The notes under the pieces are model-generated. The model was not told where the DNA came from and made no database searches. It worked only from the letters and a program-made list of their open reading frames with translations. Both the position numbers and the translations under genes were made by a program. Positions 7,556 to 13,977 of a stretch of DNA of 13,977 nt are shown in pieces. Source of the stretch: Thermohalobaculum sp039178805 (GTDB lineage: Bacteria; Pseudomonadota; Alphaproteobacteria; Rhodobacterales; Rhodobacteraceae); NCBI GenBank assembly GCA_039178805.1, contig JBCDFC010000123.1:1-13977 (forward strand), in the 5' to 3' direction. Each line of letters opens with the position of its first letter. The first letter of the stretch is position 1.

Positions 7556-8044
7556 TCAGAGAAAGTTTGCAAGCAGATCGGCGATCGTCTCCGCCGTCGC
7601 GAGATGGGTTTCATCGAGAGCACCGGCGCCGCTGAGCAGGTTCATGGTCCCAATCACGACCCCGTCCTGGCGCAGGGGCAGATTGATCACCGTCTCAAGC
7701 CCGAGGCCGAGGATTACAGCATGGTCGTCGAAGGCCCAGCGGATGTCGTCGGCACCGCGACCCAGATAGGGTTTGCCGGCGGTCAGCACATGCGCGCCCC
7801 AGGGCGTGTCGCGCTTGGCCTTGCGCCCCCCGGGCGGATAGGCATCGGGCCGGCTCGAGTAAAGGCGCTCCACCTCCATGACTTCGGGATGCAGGCGCAT
7901 CACCGTGAAAAGCTGGTGGCCGATCATCGACAGGGCCGCCGCCTCCGCCAAGCGACAGGCCTCCAAAACCTCTGCCGCATCGTCACCAACCGCTCTGCGC
8001 GCCACAACGGCCCTTAGCGCATCGAGATGCGTGCCGCCCGTCAT
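7556..8044 (-). CDS. Small single-domain GAF protein
   Basis: A 162 aa protein consisting almost entirely of one GAF domain. GAF domains bind small ligands and sense signals. Features seen are an N-terminal helical segment with AEAAALSMIGHQLFTVMRLH, a central VERLYSSRPDAYPPGGRK, and ETVINLPLRQDGVVIGTMNL near the C-terminus, which is the typical strand pair at the end of a GAF fold. No output domain is attached. The ATG at 8044 is 11 bases past the stop of the MBL gene, with GAGCGG upstream. A TTG at 8059 would add five residues and overlap that stop codon. Either way the two genes look translationally coupled and probably act together. Possible roles are a ligand sensor or a small-molecule-binding enzyme; nothing in the sequence decides this. 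Confidence 0.85.
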   Translation of the reverse strand: MTGGTHLDALRAVVARRAVGDDAAEVLEACRLAEAAALSMIGHQLFTVMRLHPEVMEVERLYSSRPDAYPPGGRKAKRDTPWGAHVLTAGKPYLGRGADDIRWAFDDHAVILGLGLETVINLPLRQDGVVIGTMNLLSGAGALDETHLATAETIADLLANFL

Positions 8045-8055
8045 CCCCGTGCCGC

Positions 8056-8943
8056 TCAATCGATCGTCGCGACGCGAGTCGCGCCGGGCGAGAGCGTCAG
8101 CAGATCGCGGCCGATGATGATTTCGCCGTGATAGATCTCAGTCATCTCGCCGACGAGACGTTCAAGGAGCCCCGGCCTGTCCATCAGCGGTGTCAGATGG
8201 GTCAGCGCGAGCGTCTTTGCGCCGGCCTTGGCCGCCGTCTCAGCCACGTCGAGATGGCCGCCGGCCGCCGCGCGGAACGCGGTGCTCGGCTCGTCGCCGG
8301 TGGCGAAGTGGCACATGTGGATGAGGATGTCGCAGTCTCGGGCCAGGTCGATCATGTCCTCGGTGATCCCGCCATTGTCGCCTGAATAGACGATCGAGCC
8401 TGCGGCCGTGTCGAAGCGGAAGGCGAGGCAGGTGAGATATGGCTCGAAATGCTGCGCCCGCCCGACGGTCATCCGCCAGTCGCGGCCTTCCACGACATCG
8501 CCCACGGCGATCTCGTGCAAGGTCCAGGACGGCCGGGTGCGCGCGCCCTCGCCGCCGCGGGCCGCGAAGACATCTAGGCTCGCCTGATGGGACACGCGCG
8601 ACCGGATGTCCGGCTCGAACGCCCCGTCGGCGCCGAAAAACCGCTCATGCACCGTCGCGAGCGGCGCGGGGCCGTGGATCGGAAGGGCCCCGACGGTACC
8701 CGCGCCGCTGTCCCACCGCTGCAGCACGAGGCGCGGATAATCGGCGATGTGGTCATAGTGCAGGTGACTGAGGAAGAGATGCGTGACGTCCCGGGGAGTC
8801 TTACCCGCCTGCAGCAACCGGTGCGCGGCGCCGGGCCCATGATCGATGACGATGACGTCGTCGCCGATCTCCAGGAGATAGCCCGAGCTTTGCCGCGTCA
8901 GCGACGGCGCCGGCGTTCCCGTGCCAAGCAGCGTGATCTGCAT
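8056..8943 (-). CDS. MBL-fold metallohydrolase (RNase Z/PhnP-like architecture)
   Basis: A 295 aa metallo-beta-lactamase-fold hydrolase, presumably cytoplasmic because it has no signal peptide. It opens with MQITLLGTGTPAPS, typical of the RNase Z-like branch. Metal ligands visible are H60-x-H62-x-D64-H65 (SHLHYDH), H165 (AQHFE), D189 (YSGDNGG) and H249 (LTHLTP). GGHLDVAETAAKAG with H230 is also family-typical. RNase Z activity is unlikely given the catabolic neighbourhood and no recognisable tRNA-binding exosite arm; a role on a small ester, lactone or phosphodiester is more plausible but is inference. It is the first gene of a minus-strand operon with the GAF gene, divergent from the GntR gene across an 88-base gap holding an operator-like palindrome. 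Its ribosome site is weak. Confidence 0.9.
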   Translation of the reverse strand: MQITLLGTGTPAPSLTRQSSGYLLEIGDDVIVIDHGPGAAHRLLQAGKTPRDVTHLFLSHLHYDHIADYPRLVLQRWDSGAGTVGALPIHGPAPLATVHERFFGADGAFEPDIRSRVSHQASLDVFAARGGEGARTRPSWTLHEIAVGDVVEGRDWRMTVGRAQHFEPYLTCLAFRFDTAAGSIVYSGDNGGITEDMIDLARDCDILIHMCHFATGDEPSTAFRAAAGGHLDVAETAAKAGAKTLALTHLTPLMDRPGLLERLVGEMTEIYHGEIIIGRDLLTLSPGATRVATID

Positions 8944-8969
8944 GGGGTTCCCGTTCTTGCACTCGGCGC

Positions 8970-9000
8970 TTGACCGATACTAGGATTTCAATCCTATAGA
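8970..9000 (+). promoter_or_regulatory. Candidate promoter for the gntR-tctCBA unit
   Basis: TTGACC (8970-8975) is a good -35 box. A -10 candidate TATAGA lies at 8995-9000 with a 19-base spacer, or CCTATA at 8993-8998 with 17. Transcription would begin near 9007, about 25 bases before the GTG of the regulator. The palindrome fills the spacer. Confidence 0.45.
8981..8996. promoter_or_regulatory. Palindromic operator candidate between divergent MBL and gntR genes
   Basis: TAGGATTTCAATCCTA is a perfect inverted repeat of two 7-base arms around TC. It sits in the only intergenic space next to the regulator gene. It falls between the candidate -35 and -10 boxes of the rightward promoter and overlaps the -10 boxes on both strands, as a repressor site would. 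It lacks the GT...AC ends I would expect of a HutC-type site, so assignment to the adjacent GntR protein rests on position. Confidence 0.6.
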
Positions 9001-9020
9001 GTATTGAGCGGTCTCCTCAA
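8993..9020 (-). promoter_or_regulatory. Candidate leftward promoter for the MBL-GAF operon
   Basis: On the minus strand TTGAGG (9020-9015) is followed after 16 bases by TATAGG (8998-8993). It overlaps the rightward -10 region, so the two promoters would be back to back and share the operator. The assignment is by eye. Confidence 0.35.
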
Positions 9021-9031
9021 GGGTCAGCACT

Positions 9032-9883
9032 GTGGCTGTTAGCGCGCCGATCAGATCGGAAAACGGGATCGCTCTGGACACCCTCCTCCGCTCGATGGAG
9101 CGGGCTGCCCGCGACATGCGCGGTCCGAAATACCGTCAGATCGTTATCGCCTTCTCCGAGTGCATTCGCGCCGGCATGTTCCAGCCAGGCCAGCGCGTGC
9201 CCTCCGAGACAGCGCTCGCGGATCGTTTGACGCTGAGCGTCGGCACAGTGCGCAAAGCGCTGGAGGATCTCGCGGCCTCGGGCGTCATCGTGCGCTATCG
9301 CAAGAACGGCACCTTCATCGCCGACCGGCGCGCGCAGGTCAGCGAGGTGTTCGTCTATCGCTTCCGCGACCCCAGTACCGGCGAGACGCAGCTGCCCTTC
9401 GTGCGCACCTACCGCGTCTCGCTCGATGCCGCGGACGGGCCGTGGCGCAACTTCCTCGGCACCAAGAGCCTGGTCCGGCTGGATCGGCTCGTCTGGTTCG
9501 AGGGCGAACCGCCGGCGCAGTCCAGCGTGTACCTTCATCCCGACTACGGGCGGGTCTTCCTTGAGGTGGAGGCAGACGAACTGCATGGTGCCTCGATCCA
9601 CCGGATGCTGATCGACCGCTTCAACCTGCCGTCGCTGCGGATGCGCCATGCCGTGTCGTGCCGCGCGCTTCCGGCGGAGGTCTGCGCGCGTCTGGATCTA
9701 CCCGAGGGCGCGCTCGGCACCGTCTGGGACATCCGCGACAGCACCATCTGCGACGAACCGATGGTGTTCCAGCGCTATCACCTGCCCCAGGGCCATCGAC
9801 CCATCGAGATCGACGAGACACTGGGTGCTCAAGCCCGGCACGCCGAACCCCGGCGCCCGGCACCGATCATGAAAACGATCTAA
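9032..9883 (+). CDS. GntR-family transcriptional regulator, HutC type with UTRA ligand domain
   Basis: A 283 aa cytoplasmic DNA-binding regulator. Residues of about 33-100 form the GntR winged helix: YRQIVIAFSECIRAGMFQPG, then RVPSETALADRL, SVGTVRKALEDLAASGVI and KNGTFIAD. Residues of about 105-270 fit the UTRA effector-binding domain of HutC-type members, including LVRLDRLVWFEGEPPAQSS and VFQRYHLPQG. Start is GTG at 9032 with AAGGG at 9019-9023, eight bases upstream; a later ATG at 9095 would remove residues before the helix-turn-helix. The tctC gene starts 18 bases after its stop, so the regulator is probably co-transcribed with the transporter. HutC-type proteins usually repress nearby catabolic genes until an intermediate binds. 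The palindrome upstream suggests control of itself and of the divergent MBL-GAF operon. The ligand is unknown. Confidence 0.92.
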   Translation: MAVSAPIRSENGIALDTLLRSMERAARDMRGPKYRQIVIAFSECIRAGMFQPGQRVPSETALADRLTLSVGTVRKALEDLAASGVIVRYRKNGTFIADRRAQVSEVFVYRFRDPSTGETQLPFVRTYRVSLDAADGPWRNFLGTKSLVRLDRLVWFEGEPPAQSSVYLHPDYGRVFLEVEADELHGASIHRMLIDRFNLPSLRMRHAVSCRALPAEVCARLDLPEGALGTVWDIRDSTICDEPMVFQRYHLPQGHRPIEIDETLGAQARHAEPRRPAPIMKTI

Positions 9884-9901
9884 CAACAGGGAGCGTGACT
9901 G

Positions 9902-10834
9902 ATGAGACTGCTGTTTTCGAGCATGCTGGCTCTGGGCCTGATCGCAGGGCCCGCACAGGCGGAGTGGGAGCCGGCGGGGCCGATCCAGTTCTGGATCGGG
10001 TTTGGTGCCGGTGGCGGCACGGATACCCAGGCCCGCGCCCTCGCCGAGGAGCTTGAGGCGCTGAAGGGCTGGCGCATCATCCCGGAGAACAAGGCCGGCG
10101 GCGGTGGCCGCGTGATGGCAGCACAGCTGAAGGACGCGCCGACCGATGGCCTGACCGTGGGCCTCGCGATCAACACGACCTTCGACTTCCCCACCAATGA
10201 CAACATCCAGATCGACGACTTCACGCTGCTGACCATGACGGCGGGCTCGCAGATGGCGATCCTCGCGCGGGCCGACAGCGGCTGGACCACGCTCGATGAC
10301 ATGGTGGCGGCCGCCAAGTCAGGCACTGAAATCGTCTGGGCCAACTGGGGCAACCAGGTCGAGGCGGGCGCCGAAGTGGTCGCCCGGCATTTCGAGATCC
10401 AGGTGAACCACCTGCGCGGCAAGGGTGGCCGTTCGGCGATCAATGCGCTGGTGGCGAACGACGCAAATGTCGGCTGGGGCGGCGGCGTGCAACGGCCGCT
10501 GGTGGCTGCCGGCGAGCTGGTAATCCTCGCCGCGGCCGAGCCAGAGCGGCTCCAGCAGGCGCCGGACGTACCGACGCTGATCGAGCGGGGCGTGATGGAA
10601 CAGGGCCTAGGCTTCCAGTTCGTCATGGTCGGCCCAAAGGACATGGACCCCGAGGCGGCCGAAGCGATCACCGCGGCCGTGCACGAGATCCTCAACAACC
10701 CGGACTCGAAGACGGCAAAGTTCATCACCAAGCAGTACCCGCCGGGCCCGCTGCTGACCGCAGGTGACGACCTCGAGGCGCAGCTTCGCGCCAATCTGGG
10801 CGCCAATGTCGAGATGATGAAGCTACTGCAGTAA
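9902..10834 (+). CDS. tctC: Tripartite tricarboxylate transporter substrate-binding protein (TctC/Bug family)
   Basis: A 310 aa periplasmic solute-binding protein that captures the substrate and delivers it to TctAB. Residues 1-20 are a signal peptide (MRLLFSSMLALGLIAGPAQA) with cleavage expected after AQA and no lipobox cysteine. Bug-family marks follow: IQFWIGFGAGGGTDTQAR (residues 28-45) and IIPENKAGGGGRVMAAQLK (59-77), equivalent to the usual FpaGGxtDxxaR and veNkpGagG motifs, then DVPTLIERGV near the C-terminal half. Its length is normal for the family. AGGGAG lies eight bases before the ATG. It is followed by tctB after eight bases. Bug proteins bind varied carboxylates (citrate, glutarate, terephthalate, nicotinate, amino-acid-like compounds), so the substrate cannot be named. 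Confidence 0.93.
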   Translation: MRLLFSSMLALGLIAGPAQAEWEPAGPIQFWIGFGAGGGTDTQARALAEELEALKGWRIIPENKAGGGGRVMAAQLKDAPTDGLTVGLAINTTFDFPTNDNIQIDDFTLLTMTAGSQMAILARADSGWTTLDDMVAAAKSGTEIVWANWGNQVEAGAEVVARHFEIQVNHLRGKGGRSAINALVANDANVGWGGGVQRPLVAAGELVILAAAEPERLQQAPDVPTLIERGVMEQGLGFQFVMVGPKDMDPEAAEAITAAVHEILNNPDSKTAKFITKQYPPGPLLTAGDDLEAQLRANLGANVEMMKLLQ

Positions 10835-10842
10835 ACTTCGCT

Positions 10843-11460
10843 GTGGACGCCCGGGACGAAACGCAGAACGGCGCCGGAGCGGCGGAGCGGGCCCGATGGG
10901 ATATCGGGTTCGGCGCCGTCGTTCTGGTCGGCGCGCTCCTGGCGCTCTTCGTCTGGTTCCCCAACGACATCCAGACCGGGTTCATCTTCACCAATGCGAT
11001 CGGCCGGGTCGAACCTGGCGACGCGTTCTTCCCGGTGCTGCTGGGTATTGCCCTAGCAGCGCTCGGCGCCGTACAGATCATCGTCGCCCTGACGCTCCTG
11101 CGACTTGCCGACGCGCCCAGGCAGCTCACCGGTGCCAACCTGCGCTTCCTGTCCGAGCTTCTCGGGATTGTCCTCGCCGGGCTCGCAGTGATGTACTGGC
11201 TGGGTCCGGTTGTGGTGACGGCGATGAACGGCCTGGGCCTGCTCGAGGGCGGCTATCGGCTCTACACCGATACCGCGCCCTACAAGTATCTCGGCTTCGT
11301 CACCGGTGGATTGGGCACGACGCTGGCGCTGATCTGGCGGACCGAGGGGCGGTTGCGGCGTGCAAGCGTCCTCTCCGTCGTGCTTGTGCTGCTGGTGTCG
11401 ATCCTGATCTTCGACATTCTCCTGAAGAACGTGCTTCTGCCGCCAAACGCAGAGTTCTGA
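10843..11460 (+). CDS. tctB: Tripartite tricarboxylate transporter small membrane subunit (TctB)
   Basis: A 205 aa inner-membrane protein in the tctB position between tctC and tctA. Hydrophobic segments lie near residues 21-39, 62-85, 103-127, 148-165 and 174-194, i.e. about five helices. The phrase VEPGDAFFPVLLGIALAALG (57-76) resembles the family pattern in which a short loop with GxxxFP leads into the second helix. It is somewhat longer than many TctB proteins. The start is GTG at 10843, eight bases after the tctC stop; no strong ribosome site is visible, so translation may depend on coupling to tctC. TctB is poorly conserved, so the call rests on topology plus gene order. Confidence 0.88.
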   Translation: MDARDETQNGAGAAERARWDIGFGAVVLVGALLALFVWFPNDIQTGFIFTNAIGRVEPGDAFFPVLLGIALAALGAVQIIVALTLLRLADAPRQLTGANLRFLSELLGIVLAGLAVMYWLGPVVVTAMNGLGLLEGGYRLYTDTAPYKYLGFVTGGLGTTLALIWRTEGRLRRASVLSVVLVLLVSILIFDILLKNVLLPPNAEF

Positions 11461-11516
11461 CCCTGCTGCGCGATGCCTGGCCGTGCGCGTGGCCCTCTGC
11501 CGGGAGACGGTGAGCG

Positions 11517-13124
11517 ATGGAACTGGTCCTGGACTACATCGCGCTCGGCGTGATCGAGGTCTTCTACACAGCGGACGGCGCGTTCGACTGGCTCCCGATC
11601 GCCATGGTTTTTGCCGGGTTGATGACGGGGATCGCAGTGGGGGCGACGCCAGGTCTGAACGGCCCCTTCGCGATGGCGCTGTCGCTGCCGGTGCTAATCT
11701 GGGGCTTCGGCGTCAGTAACGAGGCGCTACTGCCGATCCTCGGTTTCCTGATTGGCGTGATGAAAGGCGCGACCGTGGGCGGGGCGGTACCGGCGATCCT
11801 GTTCAACACGCCTGGCACGCCGGACGCTTATCTCACGACGCTCGACGGTCACCCCATGGCGCTGAAGGGCCAGGGGCCGAAGGCGCTCAAGATCGCCCAT
11901 TTCAGCTCCGTCTGCGGTGACACGTTCAGCGACATCGCCCTCTTTGTCACCGCGCCGGTGCTCGCCATCATGATCGAGCGCGTGCTGAACCTGCCGGAGA
12001 AGGCAGCCCTCATCATCCTGTCGCTGTCCTTCATGGCCGCCGTCGCGGGCCGCGAGCCGCTGAAGGGCATGGCGGTCGGCGTCCTCGGCATGTTGGCCGC
12101 GCTTGTTGGCTCGACGCTGAGTGGGGCGGGACCGCGCATGACCTTCGGGCTGCCCGAGCTTGGCGGCGGCCTGCCCCTCACCTCGGCGATCCTCGGCATC
12201 CTGATCATGGGCGAGGTGTTCATGGGCATTGAGGACGCCGCCCGGAAGCGCCTCGCGCGCCCCCCAAACACCCCCTTGACGTTACGTCCGAAGAGCGACG
12301 GCGACAACGCCTTCCCCTGGCGTGAGAAGCGGCGCTTGATGCCGCGTATCTTGACTTCGGCAGCCATCGGCTCCGCGATCGGTGCCCTGCCGGGGATCGG
12401 CACGACGCTCGCGGCAACGCTTGGCTACGACGTTGCGAGGCGCGCCTCGAAGACGCCCGAGAAGTTCGGCACGGGGGACCCGGAGGGCGTCGCCGCCACC
12501 GAGGCCGCCAACTCGGCCGTCTCTGGGGCGAACCTGATCCCCGTGATCAGCCTCGGCATTCCCGGCAATTTCGCTGCTGTCTTCATCATTCTCGCGGTCG
12601 AGTCCGTCGGCGATTTCACCTTCGGCCCCCATGTCTTCCGCTTCACCGAGATCCGGGAGATCGAGGGGTTCGGGACCATCGTTAACGCCGACCTGGTCCT
12701 GGCCTTCGCCATGTTCACGCTCATGGTGCTGGCGAACCTCTTCAACTGGACGGTCGGCGGCGCGTTCCTGCGCTCGCTTGGCATCCTCGCGCGTGCACCG
12801 AAGAGCATCATGCTCCCCATCGTCCTACTGATCTGCCTGACGGCGGTCTATGCGCAGGACGGCGGGTTCATCGCGATCTGGGTGGTCCTGATCTTCGGCG
12901 TGATCGGCTACGTGCTGCGCCGCCTCGAGGTCTCGATCCTGCCCTTTGTCATCGGCTTCCTGCTATCGCCGCAGCTCGAGGAGTTGATCCGGGGCGGGTT
13001 CTCGGCATCCGGCGGCGATCCATACTTCTTGTTAAAGTCCCCAATCGCGGTCACGTTCCTCATCATGGCTGTGCTCTTGCTCGTCTTCGCGAACGGACGT
13101 CGATCGGGCGCGGCAGGCGCCTGA
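11517..13124 (+). CDS. tctA: Tripartite tricarboxylate transporter large permease subunit (TctA)
   Basis: A 535 aa inner-membrane permease that forms the transport channel of the TTT system and is driven by an ion gradient in characterised members. Two related halves carry the family motifs: VGATPGLNGP (41-50) with AILFNTPGTPDAYLTTLDGH (93-112) in the first, and IGALPGIGTTLA (288-299), EKFGTGDPEGVAATEAANSA (315-334) and IPVISLGIPGN (341-351) in the second. The proline-glycine loops are thought to shape the substrate path. About a dozen hydrophobic segments are present. GGGAG at 11502-11506 lies ten bases before the ATG. A 56-base gap separates it from tctB. It is the last gene of the unit; the IS remnant begins about 100 bases later on the opposite strand. 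No terminator with a T-run is visible between them. Confidence 0.95.
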   Translation: MELVLDYIALGVIEVFYTADGAFDWLPIAMVFAGLMTGIAVGATPGLNGPFAMALSLPVLIWGFGVSNEALLPILGFLIGVMKGATVGGAVPAILFNTPGTPDAYLTTLDGHPMALKGQGPKALKIAHFSSVCGDTFSDIALFVTAPVLAIMIERVLNLPEKAALIILSLSFMAAVAGREPLKGMAVGVLGMLAALVGSTLSGAGPRMTFGLPELGGGLPLTSAILGILIMGEVFMGIEDAARKRLARPPNTPLTLRPKSDGDNAFPWREKRRLMPRILTSAAIGSAIGALPGIGTTLAATLGYDVARRASKTPEKFGTGDPEGVAATEAANSAVSGANLIPVISLGIPGNFAAVFIILAVESVGDFTFGPHVFRFTEIREIEGFGTIVNADLVLAFAMFTLMVLANLFNWTVGGAFLRSLGILARAPKSIMLPIVLLICLTAVYAQDGGFIAIWVVLIFGVIGYVLRRLEVSILPFVIGFLLSPQLEELIRGGFSASGGDPYFLLKSPIAVTFLIMAVLLLVFANGRRSGAAGA

Positions 13125-13399
13125 CCCAGCTTCTCGCGAACCGCTCGGCACTGGTCCGACAGGTGTTGTCGTCGCTCTTTGAGCTTGCCCCCTGGGACCG
13201 GACTGGGCGGTTGTTCGCGATGCGGCTCTGGGGTGGGTCATGTCGATCCTGGCTTGTTCGGGCGTTCGGTAGCCGATCCGGGAATGGCGGCGCTGTCGGT
13301 TGTAGAAGATGGCGATGTACTCGAAGAGTGCGGCTTTTGCATCGCGTCGGGTGGGGAAATGGGCGCGGTGGACCATCTCGGTTTTGAGTGAGCCGAAGA

Positions 13400-13442
13400 G
13401 TGAGCCGCGCCGTGCGCCTCCGGTTCGAGCACCACGGCGAAC
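13400..13442. repeat. Interspersed short repeat, copy B, inside the transposase remnant
   Basis: This 43-base segment begins GTGAGCCGCGC and ends GGCGAAC. It matches copy A (13663-13702) at about 35 of 40 aligned bases, with one 3-base gap. Read on the transposase strand it adds 13 codons (VRRGARTGGARRG) between PME and SLFGSLKTEM, where relatives recalled from memory continue directly as PMESFFGSLKTEM. The segment is preceded by a 10-base direct repeat, GAGTGAGCCG at 13386-13395 and 13398-13407. Confidence 0.7.
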
Positions 13443-13662
13443 CTCCATCGGCGCCTAATCCAGGCAGCTCCCTTTGCCACTCATCCAAGCCTTGGCGCCA
13501 AGGGCCGCAAGCAGCTTGCGGTAATCGCCGCTGGCGTGTTGCACGCCGCGATCTGGATGGCAGATCAGACCAGGCGCCGGCGGCCGTCGGTTTTGCAGCG
13601 CCATGCGCATGGCATCGATCGCCAGGCCCTTCTTCAGGCTGTTGGGCATCGACCATCCGACG

Positions 13663-13702
13663 GTGAGCCGCGCGCGCCACCGGTTCAAGCGCCGCGTCGA
13701 AC
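13663..13702. repeat. Interspersed short repeat, copy A, inside the transposase remnant
   Basis: This 40-base segment begins GTGAGCCGCGC and ends GCGTCGAAC, in the same orientation as copy B and 263 bases away. On the transposase strand it reads VRRGA, stop, TGGARGS, nearly the same peptide as copy B. It replaces the expected WLYLAAVLDLHSRRVVGW region and shifts the frame. It is followed by CCGTGGCGAACGC, which resembles the sequence ending near 13929. Confidence 0.65.
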
Positions 13703-13801
13703 CCGTGGCGAACGCCAGCCCTCATCGGTGGGCCCGTAGCTGATATCGGCCAGCCAGATCCGATCGGGCGCTGCGGTATGGGCGGCGATGAAGATGAGCT
13801 T

Positions 13802-13934
13802 CGCCGTTCGACCCTCTCACTCGACCCGATGGCGTTCGGGGTCTCACTGTCTTCGCCGCCCACTAAGCGGAAAGAGCGTTCGTCCGTGGGCTCGAACCAT
13901 CGCCAGCGGTCGCTCGAACCCATGGCGCAACACG
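13802..13934. other. Unexplained insert rich in TCGAACC/TCGACCC motifs within the transposase remnant
   Basis: About 130 bases separate the IRWLAD-type transposase block from the edge fragment and match neither. They contain CTCGAACC twice (ending near 13898 and 13920), CTCGACCC, a GCCCAC/GTGGGC inverted repeat (13858-13863 with 13886-13891), and a right end (TCGAACCCATGGCG) close to that of copy A (TCGAACCCGTGGCG). It may be a diverged or compound copy of the same repeat family. Confidence 0.4.
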
Positions 13935-13977
13935 CTGGCAACCGCCTTCACTGGCTCACCCTTCCGCATCACCTCCA

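Larger units (their letters stand above)
13221..13977 (-). pseudogene. IS3-family transposase (OrfB) remnant with nonsense and insertion lesions
   Basis: Minus-strand fragments join into a DDE integrase-core transposase. FIAAHTAAPDRIWLADISYG and PTDEGW (13801-13715) carry the first Asp. VGWSMPNSLKKGLAIDAMRM to GKGSCLD (about 13660-13458) includes DRGVQ with the second Asp. APMEV...SLFGSLKTEMVHRAHF to RRHSRIGYRTPEQARIDM (13454-13235) carries the Glu and C-terminus. The second and third parts share a frame but are split by a TAG at 13457-13455, where Asn is expected. The first part is frameshifted from the second by a repeat-containing replacement near 13660-13714. Upstream of 13801 the sequence is foreign or decayed for about 130 bases; EVMRKGEPVKAVASVL at the edge looks like an IS3-type helix-turn-helix piece. 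It cannot make an active transposase. The IS boundaries cannot be fixed. Confidence 0.85.

Noticed and set aside
6499..7623. 374-codon minus-strand open frame opposite the Ntn hydrolase
   Set aside because: It is antisense to a clear gamma-glutamyltransferase-family gene, is arginine-rich with no known motif, and runs past that gene's stop into the converging gene. It is a high-GC shadow frame.
9880..10806. 308-codon minus-strand open frame opposite tctC
   Set aside because: It is the mirror of the TctC frame, serine/alanine/proline-rich, with no domain. The plus-strand protein has a signal peptide and Bug motifs.
13114..13123. CAGGCGCCTG palindrome at the tctA stop codon as a terminator
   Set aside because: It has no loop and no following T-run, and ten bases of G/C-rich palindrome are expected by chance in such sequence.
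13880..13930. Possible tRNA, because GGTTCGAGCCC resembles a T-arm
   Set aside because: The stem around the TTCGAGC loop does not pair fully, and no anticodon arm, D-arm or acceptor stem could be arranged around it. The motif belongs to the repeat insert.
13063..13941. 292-codon minus-strand open frame over the IS region
   Set aside because: It reads an alternative frame of the transposase remnant, and its composition (runs of Ser, Arg, Pro) is not that of a real protein.

Overview
The window looks like a high-GC proteobacterial chromosome, most likely an alphaproteobacterium. The basis is the dense use of G/C at third codon positions, the tripartite tricarboxylate transporter (TTT) genes, a YnjF-type CDP-alcohol phosphatidyltransferase, and remnants of a tyrosine recombinase and an IS3-type transposase of kinds common in that class. 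This is inferred from gene content; no rRNA, tRNA or other taxonomic marker is present.

Left third (1-3949, minus strand): one uninterrupted reading frame of at least 1316 codons that runs off the left edge. It begins with a PD-(D/E)XK (Mrr-like) nuclease domain (D70, E84-x-K86). A STAND-type P-loop NTPase follows (Walker A 280-287, Walker B Asp at 367, sensor Arg at 400), then about 850 residues of mostly helical sequence. This is the architecture of antiphage STAND/NACHT proteins (Avs and bNACHT types), and it is the strongest candidate for a poorly described system here. Its bases are visibly less GC-rich than the rest of the window, which suggests acquisition by transfer. Upstream lies an intergenic region with a very regular two-tier hairpin (4287-4321).

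Middle (4491-5754): a small membrane CDP-alcohol phosphatidyltransferase, then about 650 bases with no intact gene. This gap holds the N-terminal fragment of a decayed tyrosine recombinase on the minus strand.

Right half (5755-13124): a catabolic and uptake cluster. A gamma-glutamyltransferase-family Ntn hydrolase without a signal peptide (plus strand) converges on a two-gene minus-strand operon of an MBL-fold hydrolase and a small GAF protein. That operon diverges from a GntR/HutC-type regulator, which is followed by the complete TTT transporter: periplasmic binding protein TctC, small membrane subunit TctB and large permease TctA. A perfect 7+2+7 palindrome lies between the divergent genes and overlaps the best promoter-like boxes on both strands. 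The simplest reading is that the regulator senses a ligand imported by the transporter and controls both divergent units. The hydrolases would then process the imported carboxylate or amide; its identity cannot be read from sequence.

Right edge (about 13221-13977): a broken IS3-type transposase on the minus strand, interrupted by short GTGAGCCGCGC...TCGAAC repeats. Two of these are clearly copies of each other, and one appears to be an in-frame insertion of 13 codons. The recombinase fragment and the IS remnant bracket the catabolic cluster, which may therefore lie in a mobile or rearranged region.
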